Numbered from the stretch's first letter, positions 46,827-59,235 are shown. The stretch is DNA of 64,000 nt from Devosia psychrophila (GCF_000971275.1 NZ_LAPV01000011.1:28875-92874), one strand, 5' to 3'. Made by a program: numbers and translations. Notes: generated by a model not told the origin, from the letters alone.

Positions 46827-47012
46827 GGTTTTTTCATGGAATGCGGCCCCGCAATCAGCATCGGGTCGCTTAAGCTGGAACATTATAGCGGCAAAGGCCT
46901 TGCTAGCGCTATGGGTGTAGAAAATTTGTCGCGGCGATGGTCGTTGGAGCGTTATTTCAGAGTCGGCGCAGGCGCTTGGCGTGTCCTTCAATAGTTCAAG
47001 GGAAGCTCGAAG

Positions 47013-47447
47013 ATGTCACTGGTGGAGAAACTGCTGATCCTGGCCTTGGCCGCGCAGGCGCTACTGACCGTGAGCATTTTGGTTTGGATGGGCATGGAAC
47101 GCGTGCCACGCGTAAGAAACGGCGAGATCGCAATGGCTGAAATTGCCGTTGACCGGGATGCCTATCCGCTCAAGGCGCGGCTGCTTTCCAACAACTTCGA
47201 CAACCAGTTCCAATTGCCAGTGCTGTTCTACGTGGGTGTGATGCTGGCGCTGTGGAGCGGCGGCGCCGGGTGGGTCGAGGTGATCCTTTCGGGTCTGTTT
47301 GTGGTGCTGCGCTATGTGCATGCGGGCGTGCATGTTACCACCAATCACGTATTCCGGCGCTTCGGCGCGTATTTCGCGGGCCTTGTGGTGCTGGGCCTTC
47401 TGTGGGTATGGCTCGTGCTTCGAATTGTTCTAGCCCCGAGTATCTGA
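47013..47447 (+). CDS. MAPEG family membrane protein
   Basis: A 144-residue protein with four hydrophobic helices. NNFDNQFQLPVLFYVGVMLA and LRYVHAGVHVTTNHVFRRFG are the MAPEG motif (N-x-x-E/D-N-x-x-x-x-P, then Arg-x-x-H). Eukaryotic relatives handle eicosanoids and glutathione conjugation; the bacterial substrate is unknown. AAGGGAAGCTC precedes the ATG. Its stop overlaps the methyltransferase start by one base (TGATG). Confidence 0.85.
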   Translation: MSLVEKLLILALAAQALLTVSILVWMGMERVPRVRNGEIAMAEIAVDRDAYPLKARLLSNNFDNQFQLPVLFYVGVMLALWSGGAGWVEVILSGLFVVLRYVHAGVHVTTNHVFRRFGAYFAGLVVLGLLWVWLVLRIVLAPSI

Positions 47448-48739
47448 TGCGCCTTCCCGGTCGCCTGTCTGCCGCCATTGATGTGTTGACCGACGTGGAA
47501 ACGCGTAAGCGTCCTATTTCCGAAGCGCTGAAGGCATGGGGGCTCAACAATCGTTTCGCGGGAGCAGGCGATCGCGCAGCTATAGGCAACCTGGTTTACG
47601 ACGCGCTGCGTCGCCGGGCGTCGCATGCCGCCCTGATGGGCAATGACAGTGCGCGTGCTCTGGTGCTGGCGGTGGCGGTGCGGGACTGGAACGAAGATCC
47701 GGCGGCGTTGAGCGCGAGCTTTGGCGCGGACAGCCATGCGCCCGACGCGTTGAGCGAAGATGAATTGGCGCGCGTCGTTGGCGAAGTGCCGGATGACACT
47801 GCAGGATTTGTGCTGGCGGATGTGCCGGAATGGCTGGCCCCATCGCTGCAGCGCGGCTTTGGCGATAACTGGATCGCCGAAGGGCAGGACATGGCCGGGC
47901 GGCCGTCGCTGGATTTGCGGGTCAATACGCTGAAATCCTCCCGCGAGCGGGTGATGAAGTCGCTAATCCGGTTCACGCCGGCCGAGACGGCCATCTCGCC
48001 GATCGGCGTCACCATGCCCGCAGGGCCGGGCGATGCGCGGACGCCCAATGTCACGTCCGACGAAGGCTATCTCAAGGGCTGGTTCGAGGTGCAGGATCAG
48101 GGCAGCCAGATCGTAGCGGCGCTAGCCGGCGCGAGACCGGGCGAACAGGTGCTGGACCTGTGTGCGGGTGCCGGTGGCAAGACGCTGGCGCTGGCAGCGG
48201 CGATGATGAACAAGGGCCAGATTTTTGCCTATGACAGCGACCGGAACCGGCTGGCGCCAATATATGACAGGTTGAAGCGCAACGGCGCGCGCAATGTGCA
48301 GGTGCGGGCGCCGCAGCCCGATGCGCTGGATGACCTGGTGGGCAAAATGGACCGCGTGGTGATCGACGCGCCCTGTACCGGCACGGGCACCTGGCGGCGC
48401 CGTCCCGATACCAAGTGGAAGCTGACGCCGGAACTGTTGGCGCAGCGCGTCGGTGAGCAGGCGGCGCTCCTCCTCGAAGCGCAACGCTTCCTGAAGCCGG
48501 GCGGCACGGTGGTCTATATTACCTGCTCGATCCTGCCCGAGGAGAATGACGACCAGGTTGCGGCCTTCATCGCAGCCAATCCGGGTTTCTCGTCCACTCC
48601 CGCCGCCGAGCTCTGGTCGGTCGCGTTCAACACGGCATTGCCGCTGGGTTTGGAAACTGCGCAGGGCGGCATAGCGCTGACGCCGCGGCTAACTGGGACG
48701 GACGGCTTTTACTTGAACGCGTTGCGACTGGCGGCATAA
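47447..48739 (+). CDS. RsmB/NOP-type rRNA cytosine-5 methyltransferase
   Basis: A 430-residue SAM-dependent enzyme. The SAM-binding loop is LDLCAGAGGKTLALA; both catalytic cysteines are visible, in DAPCTGTGTWRRRPDTKWKL and YITCSILPEENDDQ. The region around residue 160 (LDLRVNTLKSSRERV) is the PUA-like/RNA-binding lead-in. The N-terminal NusB-like region is divergent. It probably methylates 16S rRNA, but the position is not determined by sequence. Coupled to the MAPEG gene. Confidence 0.88.
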   Translation: MRLPGRLSAAIDVLTDVETRKRPISEALKAWGLNNRFAGAGDRAAIGNLVYDALRRRASHAALMGNDSARALVLAVAVRDWNEDPAALSASFGADSHAPDALSEDELARVVGEVPDDTAGFVLADVPEWLAPSLQRGFGDNWIAEGQDMAGRPSLDLRVNTLKSSRERVMKSLIRFTPAETAISPIGVTMPAGPGDARTPNVTSDEGYLKGWFEVQDQGSQIVAALAGARPGEQVLDLCAGAGGKTLALAAAMMNKGQIFAYDSDRNRLAPIYDRLKRNGARNVQVRAPQPDALDDLVGKMDRVVIDAPCTGTGTWRRRPDTKWKLTPELLAQRVGEQAALLLEAQRFLKPGGTVVYITCSILPEENDDQVAAFIAANPGFSSTPAAELWSVAFNTALPLGLETAQGGIALTPRLTGTDGFYLNALRLAA

Positions 48740-48828
48740 AATCATCTGCCTTCATGCAATCGATTAAGTGAACCATGGCGGGTTGTGAGGCGTTCAATGA
48801 GAAATTTCCTGACACGCGAGCAGCCGCC

Positions 48829-49314
48829 ATGACCATCCCCTCCCTTGCCGACTACAAGACGCCCCGCCCTTGGCTGACGCTGGGCATATTTCTAGTCGTC
48901 GTGATTGCCGTCGGCGGACTGATCGGCACGCAGTCGGTGCCGGGCTCGTGGTATGCTGGCCTCGACAAACCGCCGTTCAATCCGCCCAACTGGATCTTCG
49001 GACCGGTCTGGTTCACGCTTTATGCGATGATCGCCGTTGCGGGCTGGCGCATCTGGATGATCAATCCGAATAGCACCACCATGAAGATCTGGTTCGGCCA
49101 GATGGCGCTCAACTGGGCCTGGTCGCCAATCTGGTTCATCGGGCAGATGCTGTGGCCGGCTTTTGCGGTGATCGTTTGCATTTTGGTGCTGATCATCGCC
49201 TTCATCGTCTCGGCGCGGAAGCTAGACCACATCGCCGCGTGGCTGTTCGTACCCTATCTGGCTTGGGTTAGCTTCGCGACGCTGCTCAACCTGTCGATTG
49301 CGATATTGAACTAG
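48829..49314 (+). CDS. tspO: TspO/MBR family protein
   Basis: A 161-residue membrane protein with five helices. GSWYAGLDKPPFNPPNWIFG and LNWAWSPIWFIGQML are TspO hallmarks. TspO binds porphyrins and other tetrapyrroles and regulates pigment or stress responses. I chose ATG at 48829 (MTIPSLADYKTPR); an ATG 54 bases upstream is possible. The stop overlaps the convergent acyltransferase by 4 bp. Confidence 0.9.
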   Translation: MTIPSLADYKTPRPWLTLGIFLVVVIAVGGLIGTQSVPGSWYAGLDKPPFNPPNWIFGPVWFTLYAMIAVAGWRIWMINPNSTTMKIWFGQMALNWAWSPIWFIGQMLWPAFAVIVCILVLIIAFIVSARKLDHIAAWLFVPYLAWVSFATLLNLSIAILN

Positions 49315-50555
49315 GCCGGTACGACGGCGGGCTGGGGCCGGCTTTCGAGCCCGCGTGCCCAGCGCACCATGGGACGTTCGAGCAAATAGAAGCTGAGCGT
49401 AGCTACGGCTAAGCTGATCGCTATCGCAATGGCGCTGGACCATATCCAGATGCTCCAGCCAGTCTCTCCACCGGTCTGGAAGGCGGGCGGCACGAGGCGG
49501 GCCATCAGGCCGATGACCAGGAAATGCCAGATATAGATGCCGAAGGAGATTTCGGCGATGAAGCGGGACAGGCGGTTGTCCAGCAGGCGACCGGCAAGGC
49601 GTGACGAGGGCAAAGCCACCAACGCGACGCAAATGGCCAACGGCATCCACGGATAGCCGTATGGAATGCCGAGCAGGCCGAAACCCTCATTGAGACCGCC
49701 AATATGGACAGCCATGACCCAGGCGGCGGCTGCAACTGCCAGGAGGCCGATACCGTCGAACAGCCAATGGCGCATATCGGTCAGCTTGACCTGAATGCCG
49801 GCGGCCAAAGCGCCTAGGGCGAAGATCGCAAAGAAGCCAACCGGGTTGAAGCGCGGCATCCAGGCCTTGGCGCCGCCAGTCAGGCCATGGTTCCAGCCGC
49901 GATCGACGTCATCAATGGGCGCCCATTGGACCACCATGGCGTGCAGCAACAGCACCAGGGCGATGATGCCGAGCCAGGCAAAACGGGCGGCCCAGCCCCG
50001 CAGGCTCAGGGCAAACAGAATGGCGAGGCAGAAGGGCAACAGGAGGTAGGAGGTCATCTCGAAGCCGATGGACCAGAGCGGGCCGTTGTTATCAACCGGA
50101 AACAGCGTCAGCCAATGCCAGTCGCTGACCAGGAAAAAGCCCGCAATCGCGCGGATGACATGCTCACCATCGAGCGCCGAACCGCTGACTGTAACGCTGA
50201 GTACGAAGCTTAAAATGAGCGCCAGCCAGAAGCCGGGCAGGATGCGCGCGGCGCGGCGCAGAGCGAAGATGCGCAGCGATGGCATCGGCGCGCCCTTGTC
50301 CAGCGCCAACCAGAATGGCCGTGCCAGCAGGAAACCGCTGAGCACAAAGAATACTGAAACGCCGAAGCTGCCCATGACGAGGAAGCGCATGGTGCCGGCG
50401 GCCCAATCGGGCACATTGCCCATATCCATGCGAAACGACAGATGGTGCATCAGCACCAGCAAGCAGGCGGCGGCGCGCAGGAAATCGGCGCCAAGCAGTC
50501 GCTGTTGAGTCAATTGAAAATCCTGCGTGGGTTTGCGGCGCAACGCGTGGCGCAT
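49311..50555 (-). CDS. Acyltransferase 3 family membrane protein (OafA/YrhL-like)
   Basis: A 414-residue protein with about ten helices. [20 protein letters not shown] followed by HH is the family's opening (RxxA and HH region), and [18 protein letters not shown] with [11 protein letters not shown] is the next conserved stretch. It modifies an extracytoplasmic glycan or glycolipid, for example O-antigen; no linked polysaccharide genes are present. I use ATG at 50555, which leaves a short basic N-terminus. Divergent from guaA with only 97 bp between. Confidence 0.85.
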   Translation of the reverse strand: MRHALRRKPTQDFQLTQQRLLGADFLRAAACLLVLMHHLSFRMDMGNVPDWAAGTMRFLVMGSFGVSVFFVLSGFLLARPFWLALDKGAPMPSLRIFALRRAARILPGFWLALILSFVLSVTVSGSALDGEHVIRAIAGFFLVSDWHWLTLFPVDNNGPLWSIGFEMTSYLLLPFCLAILFALSLRGWAARFAWLGIIALVLLLHAMVVQWAPIDDVDRGWNHGLTGGAKAWMPRFNPVGFFAIFALGALAAGIQVKLTDMRHWLFDGIGLLAVAAAAWVMAVHIGGLNEGFGLLGIPYGYPWMPLAICVALVALPSSRLAGRLLDNRLSRFIAEISFGIYIWHFLVIGLMARLVPPAFQTGGETGWSIWIWSSAIAIAISLAVATLSFYLLERPMVRWARGLESRPQPAVVPA

Positions 50556-50652
50556 GCTTTCGTTGCGGTCAAGCCGGAACTGCGACCCGCTGCAATCCTG
50601 GTTTGCGCCGCCTACCCTTGCGGAATCTTCGCTACGGCGATATGGCGTCGCC

Positions 50653-52221
50653 ATGCAAACCCCAGAGACTGCCGCCCCCGACGCCATCCTCATCGTGGAC
50701 TTCGGTTCGCAGGTCACCCAGTTGATCGCGCGCCGCGTGCGCGAAACGGGTGTCTATTGTGAAATTCACCCCTTCAACAAAGCGGCTGAAGCTTTTGCGG
50801 CGCTGCAGCCGAAGGGCGTGATCTTTTCGGGCGGACCGGCCTCCGTCACCGATGAAGGCAGCCCCCGCGCACCGCAGTCGATCATCGATTCCGGACTTCC
50901 CATTCTGGCCATCTGCTACGGGCAGCAGACTTTCTGCCTGCAGCTCGGCGGCAAGGTAGAAGGCGGTCACCACCGCGAGTTTGGCCGTGCCGATATTGAA
51001 GTGCTGGAGCCGAGCGCGCTGTATGACGGCATTTGGGAAGTCGGCGGAAGGTACCCGGTGTGGATGAGCCACGGCGACCGCGTCACCGAGCTGCCCGAGG
51101 GCTTCAAGGTGATGGCAACTTCGCCCAATGCGCCCTTCGCCATCGCCGGCGATGAAGCAAAAAAGCGCTACACCACCATGTTCCACCCTGAAGTGGTGCA
51201 TACCCCCGATGGCGGCAAGCTGCTGGCCAATTTCGTGCATAACATCGTCGGCCTCAAGTCCGACTGGAACATGCTGGCCTATCGCCAGAAAATGGTCGAG
51301 AAAATCCGGACGCAGGTCGGCACCGGCAAGGTGATCTGCGGGCTTTCCGGCGGCGTCGATTCGTCGGTGGCGGCGGTGCTGATCCACGAGGCGATCGGCG
51401 ACCAGCTCACCTGCATCTATGTCGATCATGGATTGATGCGGCTGAATGAGACCGAGCAGGTCCTCACCATGTTCCGCGACACCTATAATATCCCGCTGGT
51501 GCATGTAGACGCCTCAAGGGTGTTCCTGCGCGAACTCGAGGGTCAGTCCGATCCCGAGACCAAGCGCAAGATCATCGGCCGGCTGTTTATCGAGACCTTC
51601 GAGGAAGAGGCCAGGAAGCTCGGCGGGGCACAGTTCCTGGCGCAGGGTACGCTTTATCCCGACGTCATCGAATCCGTCTCGTTTACCGGCGGGCCTTCGG
51701 TCACCATCAAGAGCCATCACAATGTGGGCGGCCTACCCGAGCGCATGAACATGCAGCTCGTCGAGCCGCTGCGCGAGTTGTTCAAGGACGAAGTGCGGGC
51801 GCTGGGCCGCGAGCTTGGCCTGCCCGAGAGCTTCATCGGCCGCCACCCCTTCCCCGGCCCAGGCCTTGCCATTCGCTGCCCGGGCGGCATCACGCCGGAA
51901 AAGCTGGAAATCCTGCGCCAGGCCGATGCGATCTATCTCGATGAAATCCGCAAGTCGGGCCAGTATGACAAAATCTGGCAGGCCTTCGCAGTGTTGTTGC
52001 CGGTGCAGACCGTCGGCGTGATGGGCGATGGCCGCACCTACGAGTTCGTCTGCGCCCTGCGCGCCGTCACTTCAGTCGATGGCATGACCGCGGATTTCTA
52101 CCAGTTCGACATGAACTTCCTCGGCAAGACCGCTACCCGCATCATCAACGAAGTCCGCGGCATCAACCGCGTCGTCTACGATGTCACGAGCAAGCCGCCG
52201 GGTACCATCGAGTGGGAATGA
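50653..52221 (+). CDS. guaA: GMP synthase (glutamine-hydrolysing)
   Basis: A 522-residue enzyme converting XMP to GMP. Class I glutaminase: [20 protein letters not shown], nucleophile Cys in [15 protein letters not shown], and the FHPEVVHTP His-Glu. The ATP pyrophosphatase P-loop is [15 protein letters not shown], and the dimerisation domain ends in [14 protein letters not shown]. Starts at ATG 50653. With guaB at 56000 and gmk it supplies guanine nucleotides. Confidence 0.96.
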   Translation: MQTPETAAPDAILIVDFGSQVTQLIARRVRETGVYCEIHPFNKAAEAFAALQPKGVIFSGGPASVTDEGSPRAPQSIIDSGLPILAICYGQQTFCLQLGGKVEGGHHREFGRADIEVLEPSALYDGIWEVGGRYPVWMSHGDRVTELPEGFKVMATSPNAPFAIAGDEAKKRYTTMFHPEVVHTPDGGKLLANFVHNIVGLKSDWNMLAYRQKMVEKIRTQVGTGKVICGLSGGVDSSVAAVLIHEAIGDQLTCIYVDHGLMRLNETEQVLTMFRDTYNIPLVHVDASRVFLRELEGQSDPETKRKIIGRLFIETFEEEARKLGGAQFLAQGTLYPDVIESVSFTGGPSVTIKSHHNVGGLPERMNMQLVEPLRELFKDEVRALGRELGLPESFIGRHPFPGPGLAIRCPGGITPEKLEILRQADAIYLDEIRKSGQYDKIWQAFAVLLPVQTVGVMGDGRTYEFVCALRAVTSVDGMTADFYQFDMNFLGKTATRIINEVRGINRVVYDVTSKPPGTIEWE

Positions 52222-52266
52222 GCGGCCGGTCGGCGCATCTCGGCAGATTTATCTAGCAGTGACGAT

Positions 52267-52297
52267 GGCAAACCGGCTTGCAAACAGCCGGTTTGCC
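52267..52297 (+). terminator. Perfect 11-bp hairpin after guaA
   Basis: GGCAAACCGGC (52267-52277) and GCCGGTTTGCC (52287-52297) pair exactly with a 9-base loop. No T-run follows, so it may be a transcription barrier or RNA-stabilising hairpin rather than an intrinsic terminator. Confidence 0.5.
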
Positions 52298-52368
52298 GCG
52301 TGCATTTGCTTTCGCCGGGAGCCATGCTAAACGTGCGCCCGAATTGAAGTGATGACCTTAGGCAGGCC

Positions 52369-53196
52369 ATGTCCGAAGACAATATTTTTCGTGAAGTCGA
52401 TGAGGAGTTGCGCAGCGATCGTATGCGCGCGCTGTGGCGGCGTTTTGCGCCGGTTGTGATCGGCGCTGCCGTTGGCGTGGTGGCAATCGTCGCCCTCAAT
52501 GAAGGCTGGACCTGGTATCACGCCAACAACGCCTCGCAGTCGTCGGATGAGCTTTATGCATCGTTCGCGCTGATCGATGGCGGCGACCTTGCCGGGGCAC
52601 AAACCCAGCTCGATACGCTGATCGCCGACGGCTCGGGCAGCTATCCCCTGCTAGCGCAGTTCCGCAAGGCGGGCGTGCTGGCCAAGGAAGGCAACGTTGC
52701 CGGAGCCGTAGCCGCCTATGACACGCTGTCCAATACGCTTTCCAACACCCGCCTGCGCGAACTCGCGCTGGTGCTGGGCGGCACGCTGATGGTCGATGCC
52801 GGCACGCTGGCCGACGTGGAATCGCGCGTCGGCAGCATTGCCGCCGAAGGCAGCCCGTTGCGGAATGCCGCGCGCGAGGCGCTTGGTCTGGCCCAATACA
52901 AGGCCGGCGACTTTGCAGCTGCCAAGGCAAGCTTCGAGGCCGTGATCAACGATCCGATGGTGCAAAGCAGCACACGCAATCGCATCGGCTACTACCTGGC
53001 CCAGCTGCTGTCGGAGGGCGCCATTGTCGCCGGGCCAGCTGCTACCGAGGCAGACGCTGCTGCGACCGCCATCGATGAAATTGTCAGCGATGAAGCCCCT
53101 GCCGCCGAAACCCCGGCTGTCGTGGCTCCCGCACCTGAAACACCTGCGGCGGATGCTCCCGCTGCCACCCCAGAGGCTGCGCCGGCCGCTCAATAG
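52369..53196 (+). CDS. YfgM-like TPR membrane protein
   Basis: A 275-residue protein. N-terminal FREVDEELRSDRMRALWRRF leads to one helix (FAPVVIGAAVGVVAIVALNE). TPR-like helical pairs follow (FRKAGVLAKEGNVAGAVAAY, REALGLAQYKAGDFAAAKAS). The Ala/Pro/Glu-rich tail (TPAVVAPAPETPAADAPAAT) is low complexity. The location right before der matches the yfgM-bamB-der gene neighbourhood; no BamB is present here. Confidence 0.82.
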   Translation: MSEDNIFREVDEELRSDRMRALWRRFAPVVIGAAVGVVAIVALNEGWTWYHANNASQSSDELYASFALIDGGDLAGAQTQLDTLIADGSGSYPLLAQFRKAGVLAKEGNVAGAVAAYDTLSNTLSNTRLRELALVLGGTLMVDAGTLADVESRVGSIAAEGSPLRNAAREALGLAQYKAGDFAAAKASFEAVINDPMVQSSTRNRIGYYLAQLLSEGAIVAGPAATEADAAATAIDEIVSDEAPAAETPAVVAPAPETPAADAPAATPEAAPAAQ

Positions 53197-53234
53197 CAGT
53201 CGTCTCGCCTCTCGCCTGATCGGATACAGAACGC

Positions 53235-54686
53235 ATGACCGTCACCGTTGCCATTGTCGGTCGCCCGAACGTCGGCAAATCCACGCTGTTCAATCGCCTT
53301 GTCGGCCGCAAGATCGCATTGGTCGATGATACGCCCGGCGTTACTCGCGACCGTCGCGAGGCCGAAGGCCGCATTGCCGACCTGAAGTTCCGCATTCTCG
53401 ATACCGCCGGCTATGAGGACGTCACCGACGGCAGCCTCGAAGACCGGATGCGCCAGCAGACCGAAATGGCGATCCGGGAAGCCGACGTCATCCTGTTCAT
53501 GATCGATGCCCGCGCTGGCGTGGTGCCGCTGGACCAGCGCTTTGCGCAGGTGTTGCGCAAGGCTGGCAAGGACGTGCATCTGGTCGGCAACAAGGCCGAG
53601 AGCGGCGCGGCGGAAGCGGGCCTGGTCGAAGCCTACAAGCTGGGCTTTGGCGAGGCTATCGCGCTGTCCGCCGAGCATGGTCTGGGCCTTGCCGAACTCT
53701 ATTCCATCGTCTCCGCCACGATCGACCGCAAGGCCGCCGAGAGCGAAGCGCTGGAGGTAGCCGATCTCGACGTGATGCCGGATGTCGATATCGACATCAC
53801 CGAGGACATGCTCGAGGGTGAAGGCGACGAAGCGACCCTGCGCTGGAATCCCAACCGCTATCTCAACGTCGCCATCGTTGGCCGCCCCAATGCGGGAAAA
53901 TCGACGCTGATTAACCGTATGGTTGGCGAAGACCGCGTGCTAGTCGGCCCCGAAGCCGGCATTACCCGCGACTCGATCCTGGTGCCGTGGGAATGGGAAG
54001 GCCGGGTGATTAACCTGGTCGATACCGCCGGTATCCGCCGTCGCTCGCGCGTCACGGAAAAGCTGGAGAAAATGGCCGTGGGCGACAGCCTGCGCTCGAT
54101 CCAGTATGCCGAAGTCGTCGTGCTGATGCTCGATGCGACCATTCCATTCGAAAAGCAGGATCTGTTGCTGGCCGATCTGGTCGAGCGCGAAGGGCGCGCT
54201 CTGGTCATCGCGGTCAACAAGTGGGACCTGATCGAAGACAAGAACGAAACCCTCAAGATGCTGCGCGAGGAATGCGATCGCCTGCTGCCGCAGCTTCGTG
54301 GCGTTCCGCTGGTCACCCTCTCCGGCCTCACCGGCAAAAATATCGACAAGCTGATGGAAGCGATCTTCAAGATCGAGCGCAGCTGGAACTCGCATGTGTC
54401 GACCGCCCGCCTCAACCGCTGGCTGACCGGCATGGTCGAGGGGCATCCGCCTCCCGCGGTATCCGGCCGCCGCCTCAAGCTGCGCTACATGACGCAGGCC
54501 AAGACCAGGCCGCCAAGCTTTATCCTGTTCGCCTCACGCCCCGACGTGCTGCCGGTGTCCTACCAGCGCTACCTGATCAACGGATTGCGCGAAGCCTTCG
54601 ACATCAAGGGCACGCCAATCCGGCTTTGGGTGCGCGGCGGGACGGTCAATCCCTATAACGACAAAACCAAGCGTCGACTTGGATAG
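53235..54686 (+). CDS. der: Ribosome biogenesis GTPase Der (EngA)
   Basis: A 483-residue protein with two tandem GTPase domains, unique to Der: GRPNVGKSTLFNRLVGRK and GRPNAGKSTLINRMVGED, each with DTAGY or DTAGIRR switch II and NKAES/NKWD G4 motifs. The C-terminal KH-like domain ends in GTPIRLWVRGGTVNPYNDKT. It assists 50S assembly. A strong terminator follows. Confidence 0.95.
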   Translation: MTVTVAIVGRPNVGKSTLFNRLVGRKIALVDDTPGVTRDRREAEGRIADLKFRILDTAGYEDVTDGSLEDRMRQQTEMAIREADVILFMIDARAGVVPLDQRFAQVLRKAGKDVHLVGNKAESGAAEAGLVEAYKLGFGEAIALSAEHGLGLAELYSIVSATIDRKAAESEALEVADLDVMPDVDIDITEDMLEGEGDEATLRWNPNRYLNVAIVGRPNAGKSTLINRMVGEDRVLVGPEAGITRDSILVPWEWEGRVINLVDTAGIRRRSRVTEKLEKMAVGDSLRSIQYAEVVVLMLDATIPFEKQDLLLADLVEREGRALVIAVNKWDLIEDKNETLKMLREECDRLLPQLRGVPLVTLSGLTGKNIDKLMEAIFKIERSWNSHVSTARLNRWLTGMVEGHPPPAVSGRRLKLRYMTQAKTRPPSFILFASRPDVLPVSYQRYLINGLREAFDIKGTPIRLWVRGGTVNPYNDKTKRRLG

Positions 54687-54687
54687 A

Positions 54688-54720
54688 GAAAAACCCGCGG
54701 AGCGATCCGCGGGTTTTTTT
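54688..54720 (+). terminator. Strong Rho-independent terminator after der
   Basis: AAACCCGCGGA (54691-54701) and TCCGCGGGTTT (54706-54716) pair over 11 bp with a GCGA tetraloop, followed by TTTT. It begins right after the der stop. Confidence 0.95.
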
Positions 54721-54924
54721 GCGGGGCTGTGGGCGTGGCGCCAATGGAAACATTGTGACGTATTCGGCGGAAAATGCAGAATTTATACAATGAAATCGAG
54801 TATCTGTTTTAGTAATCGGCGAATTTCTTGCAATTTCGTATGTGTTAATACTACGGTCGGAATTAACTAATACCGCATTCGCCGCTGCTATACCGGGGTT
54901 CACCAATGCACCGGGGGGCGCAGT

Positions 54925-55935
54925 GTGTTCAAGATTTCCGTGTCGGCGGCGACACTAGTTTTTCTCGTTTTTGCATATTGTTGCGTGGCGGCCGCCGCCG
55001 AGCCCGTCGTTTATCTCGTCATGCTTGGTCACTATGCATGGCAGTTGATTGCTATTCCCGCAGTGATCGTGATTGGACTGCCAATAGCAGCACTGTGCAT
55101 GCGTCCGAAGGCGCCAGCGTCATTTATTTCAGATGTGATGCGGCACAGCGGCGTGAGGGTGGCTTTTATTGCAGGAATATTTTGCGCAGGCTTGGCCGCC
55201 TTCACCACCTTGAAGATCCATATCCCCAAGATCATGCCGTTCTGGGCTGATCCAGTGCTGGCAGACATTGACCGCTGGATACATAGAGGCAAGCCGGGTT
55301 TGGCGTTGTATTCATTCTTGCCGAGCTATGCGGAATATCCGATCGCCTGGCTGTACGGGCCCGGGTGGTTCATTCTGTGGTTCGGAATTGTCGCTGCAAT
55401 GGCGCTGCATAGTGACCGGCAACGACGGCTGCGGTACTTTTGGGCGATGGCCTTGAGTATACTGCTGCTCGGCACCGTCACAGCCACCGCAATGGCTTCG
55501 GTTGGCCCAATTTTTTACGCGAGTTTTGTTGAGCCAACGAGGTTCGCCGAACTCATCAGAAAAATCGATGCCAGCGCATTCGGCGACTATATGAAGCTGT
55601 CGTCTCAGTATCTGTTGTCGAGCTATCAGTTTAATGCACCAAGCATGGGTACTGGTATCTCCGCCATGCCATCAATGCATCTCGCGATAGCGACGCTGAA
55701 TGCATGCATGTTGTTCAATCTAAGCCGAGCGCTGGGGTGGCTGGCCTGGGCCTATGTGGTCATCATCCAAGTGGGATCGGTGTACCTGGGATGGCACTAT
55801 GCAATTGACGGCTACGTATCAATTGCTGGGCTGTCACTCATCTGGTTTGTAACAGGCCTGCCGGTTTGGAAGACACTATTCCATCGGATAGCAAGGAGGG
55901 CTCGACCCCTCCGGCTAAAGCCATTGTCGATTTAG
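54925..55935 (+). CDS. PAP2 superfamily membrane phosphatase (Aur1/inositolphosphotransferase-like)
   Basis: A 336-residue membrane protein with about six helices. The phosphatase site is visible: MPSMHLAIA (motif 2) and YLGWHYAIDGYVSI (motif 3, HYAID). This arrangement occurs in Aur1/Ipt1-like lipid transferases and in undecaprenyl-type phosphatases. Start is GTG at 54925. The gene and its 238-bp AT-rich upstream spacer are lower in GC than neighbours, which may indicate acquisition. The lipid substrate is unknown. Confidence 0.75.
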   Translation: MFKISVSAATLVFLVFAYCCVAAAAEPVVYLVMLGHYAWQLIAIPAVIVIGLPIAALCMRPKAPASFISDVMRHSGVRVAFIAGIFCAGLAAFTTLKIHIPKIMPFWADPVLADIDRWIHRGKPGLALYSFLPSYAEYPIAWLYGPGWFILWFGIVAAMALHSDRQRRLRYFWAMALSILLLGTVTATAMASVGPIFYASFVEPTRFAELIRKIDASAFGDYMKLSSQYLLSSYQFNAPSMGTGISAMPSMHLAIATLNACMLFNLSRALGWLAWAYVVIIQVGSVYLGWHYAIDGYVSIAGLSLIWFVTGLPVWKTLFHRIARRARPLRLKPLSI

Positions 55936-55969
55936 GCCGTCAATGCTGCCGGCGGAGTCGCAAGGGCAT

Positions 55970-55990
55970 CCCTCTCCCAAAGGGAGAGGG
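55970..55990. terminator. Hairpin between PAP2 gene and guaB
   Basis: CCCTCTCCC (55970-55978) and GGGAGAGGG (55982-55990) pair perfectly with an AAA loop, in the convergent spacer 55936-55999. No T-run on either side. Could serve both genes. Confidence 0.55.
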
Positions 55991-55999
55991 AAGACTTCT

Positions 56000-57837
<1,838 letters not shown>

Positions 57838-59232
57838 TTGATCCGCGTTATACCCCTTATCCTGGCGGTCGCCCTGTTCATGGAACAGATGGACTCGACC
57901 GTTATAGCGACCTCCCTGCCCGCCATTGCAGCTGATATCGGCACCGAGCCGATTGCGCTGAAGCTGGCGCTGACGGCCTACTTCGTGGCGCTGGCCATTT
58001 TCATCCCGATCAGCGGCTGGATGGCCGACCGCTTTGGCGCCAAGAACATCTTCCGGCTGGCCATCTTCGTTTTCATGCTGGGCTCGCTGGCATGCTCATT
58101 CTCGTATTCGCTCGAAACCTTCGTGATCTCGCGGTTTTTCCAGGGCATCGGCAGTTCGATGATGACGCCAGTGGGACGTTTGTTGCTGGTACGTTCAACG
58201 CCGCGCAACGAGCTAGTGTCGGCAATGGCCTGGTTGACGGTGCCAGCGTTGATTGGCCCGCTCACCGGGCCGCTGATCGGTGGCTTTCTCACCACCTATC
58301 TGAGCTGGCACTGGATTTTCTGGATCAACATTCCGATTGGCATTGCCGGCATAATCCTCGCCGGCATCTTCCTCAATGTCCCAGACGCGCGTAATCCGCG
58401 ACCGATCGACATAGTTGGATTCGTTCTGGCCGGCGTAGCCTTTTCTGGCACGGTGTTCGGCCTGTCGGTTGTCAGCCTGCCTGCCCTGCCGTTGATCTAT
58501 GGATACCTTACGCTGTCCGTAGGCGTGACCTCCGGCTTGCTGTATCTGATGCATGCGCGGCGGACGAAGTTTCCGCTGCTCGACCCGGCGCTGTTCCGGC
58601 ACAAGCTGTTTCGCTCGTCGATCACGGGCGGATCCCTGTTCCGCATCGGCGTGGGCGCGGTGCCGTTTCTGCTGCCGCTCATGCTGCAGCTGGGGTTTGG
58701 GCTGACCCCATTCCAGTCCGGCGCCATCACCTTCATTTCGGCACTGGGCGCCATTGCCAGCAAGTTCATCGCCGAGCGGGTTTATGCCTGGTTCGGCTTT
58801 CCGCGCACGTTGGCCTTCGCAGGCTTCTTCGGCGGCGTTTTGATCGCCGTGCAGGGCCTGTTTACCGCAGCGACGCCTGCCGTGCTGATGATGGCGGTTC
58901 TGCTGCTTGGCGGCGTGCTGCGCTCGGTGTTTTTTACCGGCTCCAATGCCATCGGCTATGCCGACGTGGATGACGACGAGGCCAGCCAGGCCACAGCCAT
59001 CGTCGCGGTATGCCAGCAGCTCAGCGTGGCGTTTGGCGTGGCCGTTGCCGGCGGCATTCTCGAAATGAGCACTCGATTGCGCGGTAGCGAGCTGGCGCTG
59101 TTGGACTTCCAGATCGCTTTTTTCGTGGTCGGCGGGCTGAGCACCATGGCCAGCTTCATCTATTGGCGCCTGCCGCCCGACGCCGGCAGCAATGTTTCGG
59201 GGCACAAGCGCGCCGCCATCGAGAAGGAGTGA
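57838..59232 (+). CDS. DHA2-type MFS multidrug transporter, copy 1
   Basis: A 464-residue protein with about 14 helices. MEQMDSTVIATSLPAIAADI (TM1 D-x-T-V motif) and WMADRFGAKNIFRLAIFVFM (motif A) are DHA2 hallmarks, and GPLTGPLIGGFLTTYLSWHW is motif C. Probably a proton-driven drug or lipid exporter; substrate unknown. The TTG start at 57838 has no clear ribosome site, so the N-terminus is provisional. A paralog follows three bases after its stop. Confidence 0.85.
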   Translation: MIRVIPLILAVALFMEQMDSTVIATSLPAIAADIGTEPIALKLALTAYFVALAIFIPISGWMADRFGAKNIFRLAIFVFMLGSLACSFSYSLETFVISRFFQGIGSSMMTPVGRLLLVRSTPRNELVSAMAWLTVPALIGPLTGPLIGGFLTTYLSWHWIFWINIPIGIAGIILAGIFLNVPDARNPRPIDIVGFVLAGVAFSGTVFGLSVVSLPALPLIYGYLTLSVGVTSGLLYLMHARRTKFPLLDPALFRHKLFRSSITGGSLFRIGVGAVPFLLPLMLQLGFGLTPFQSGAITFISALGAIASKFIAERVYAWFGFPRTLAFAGFFGGVLIAVQGLFTAATPAVLMMAVLLLGGVLRSVFFTGSNAIGYADVDDDEASQATAIVAVCQQLSVAFGVAVAGGILEMSTRLRGSELALLDFQIAFFVVGGLSTMASFIYWRLPPDAGSNVSGHKRAAIEKE

Positions 59233-59235
59233 GCG

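Noticed and set aside
46882..46887. TATAAT as a proven promoter for the CorC-type gene
   Set aside because: No acceptable -35 lies 16-18 bp upstream, so it is only mentioned when choosing the start codon.
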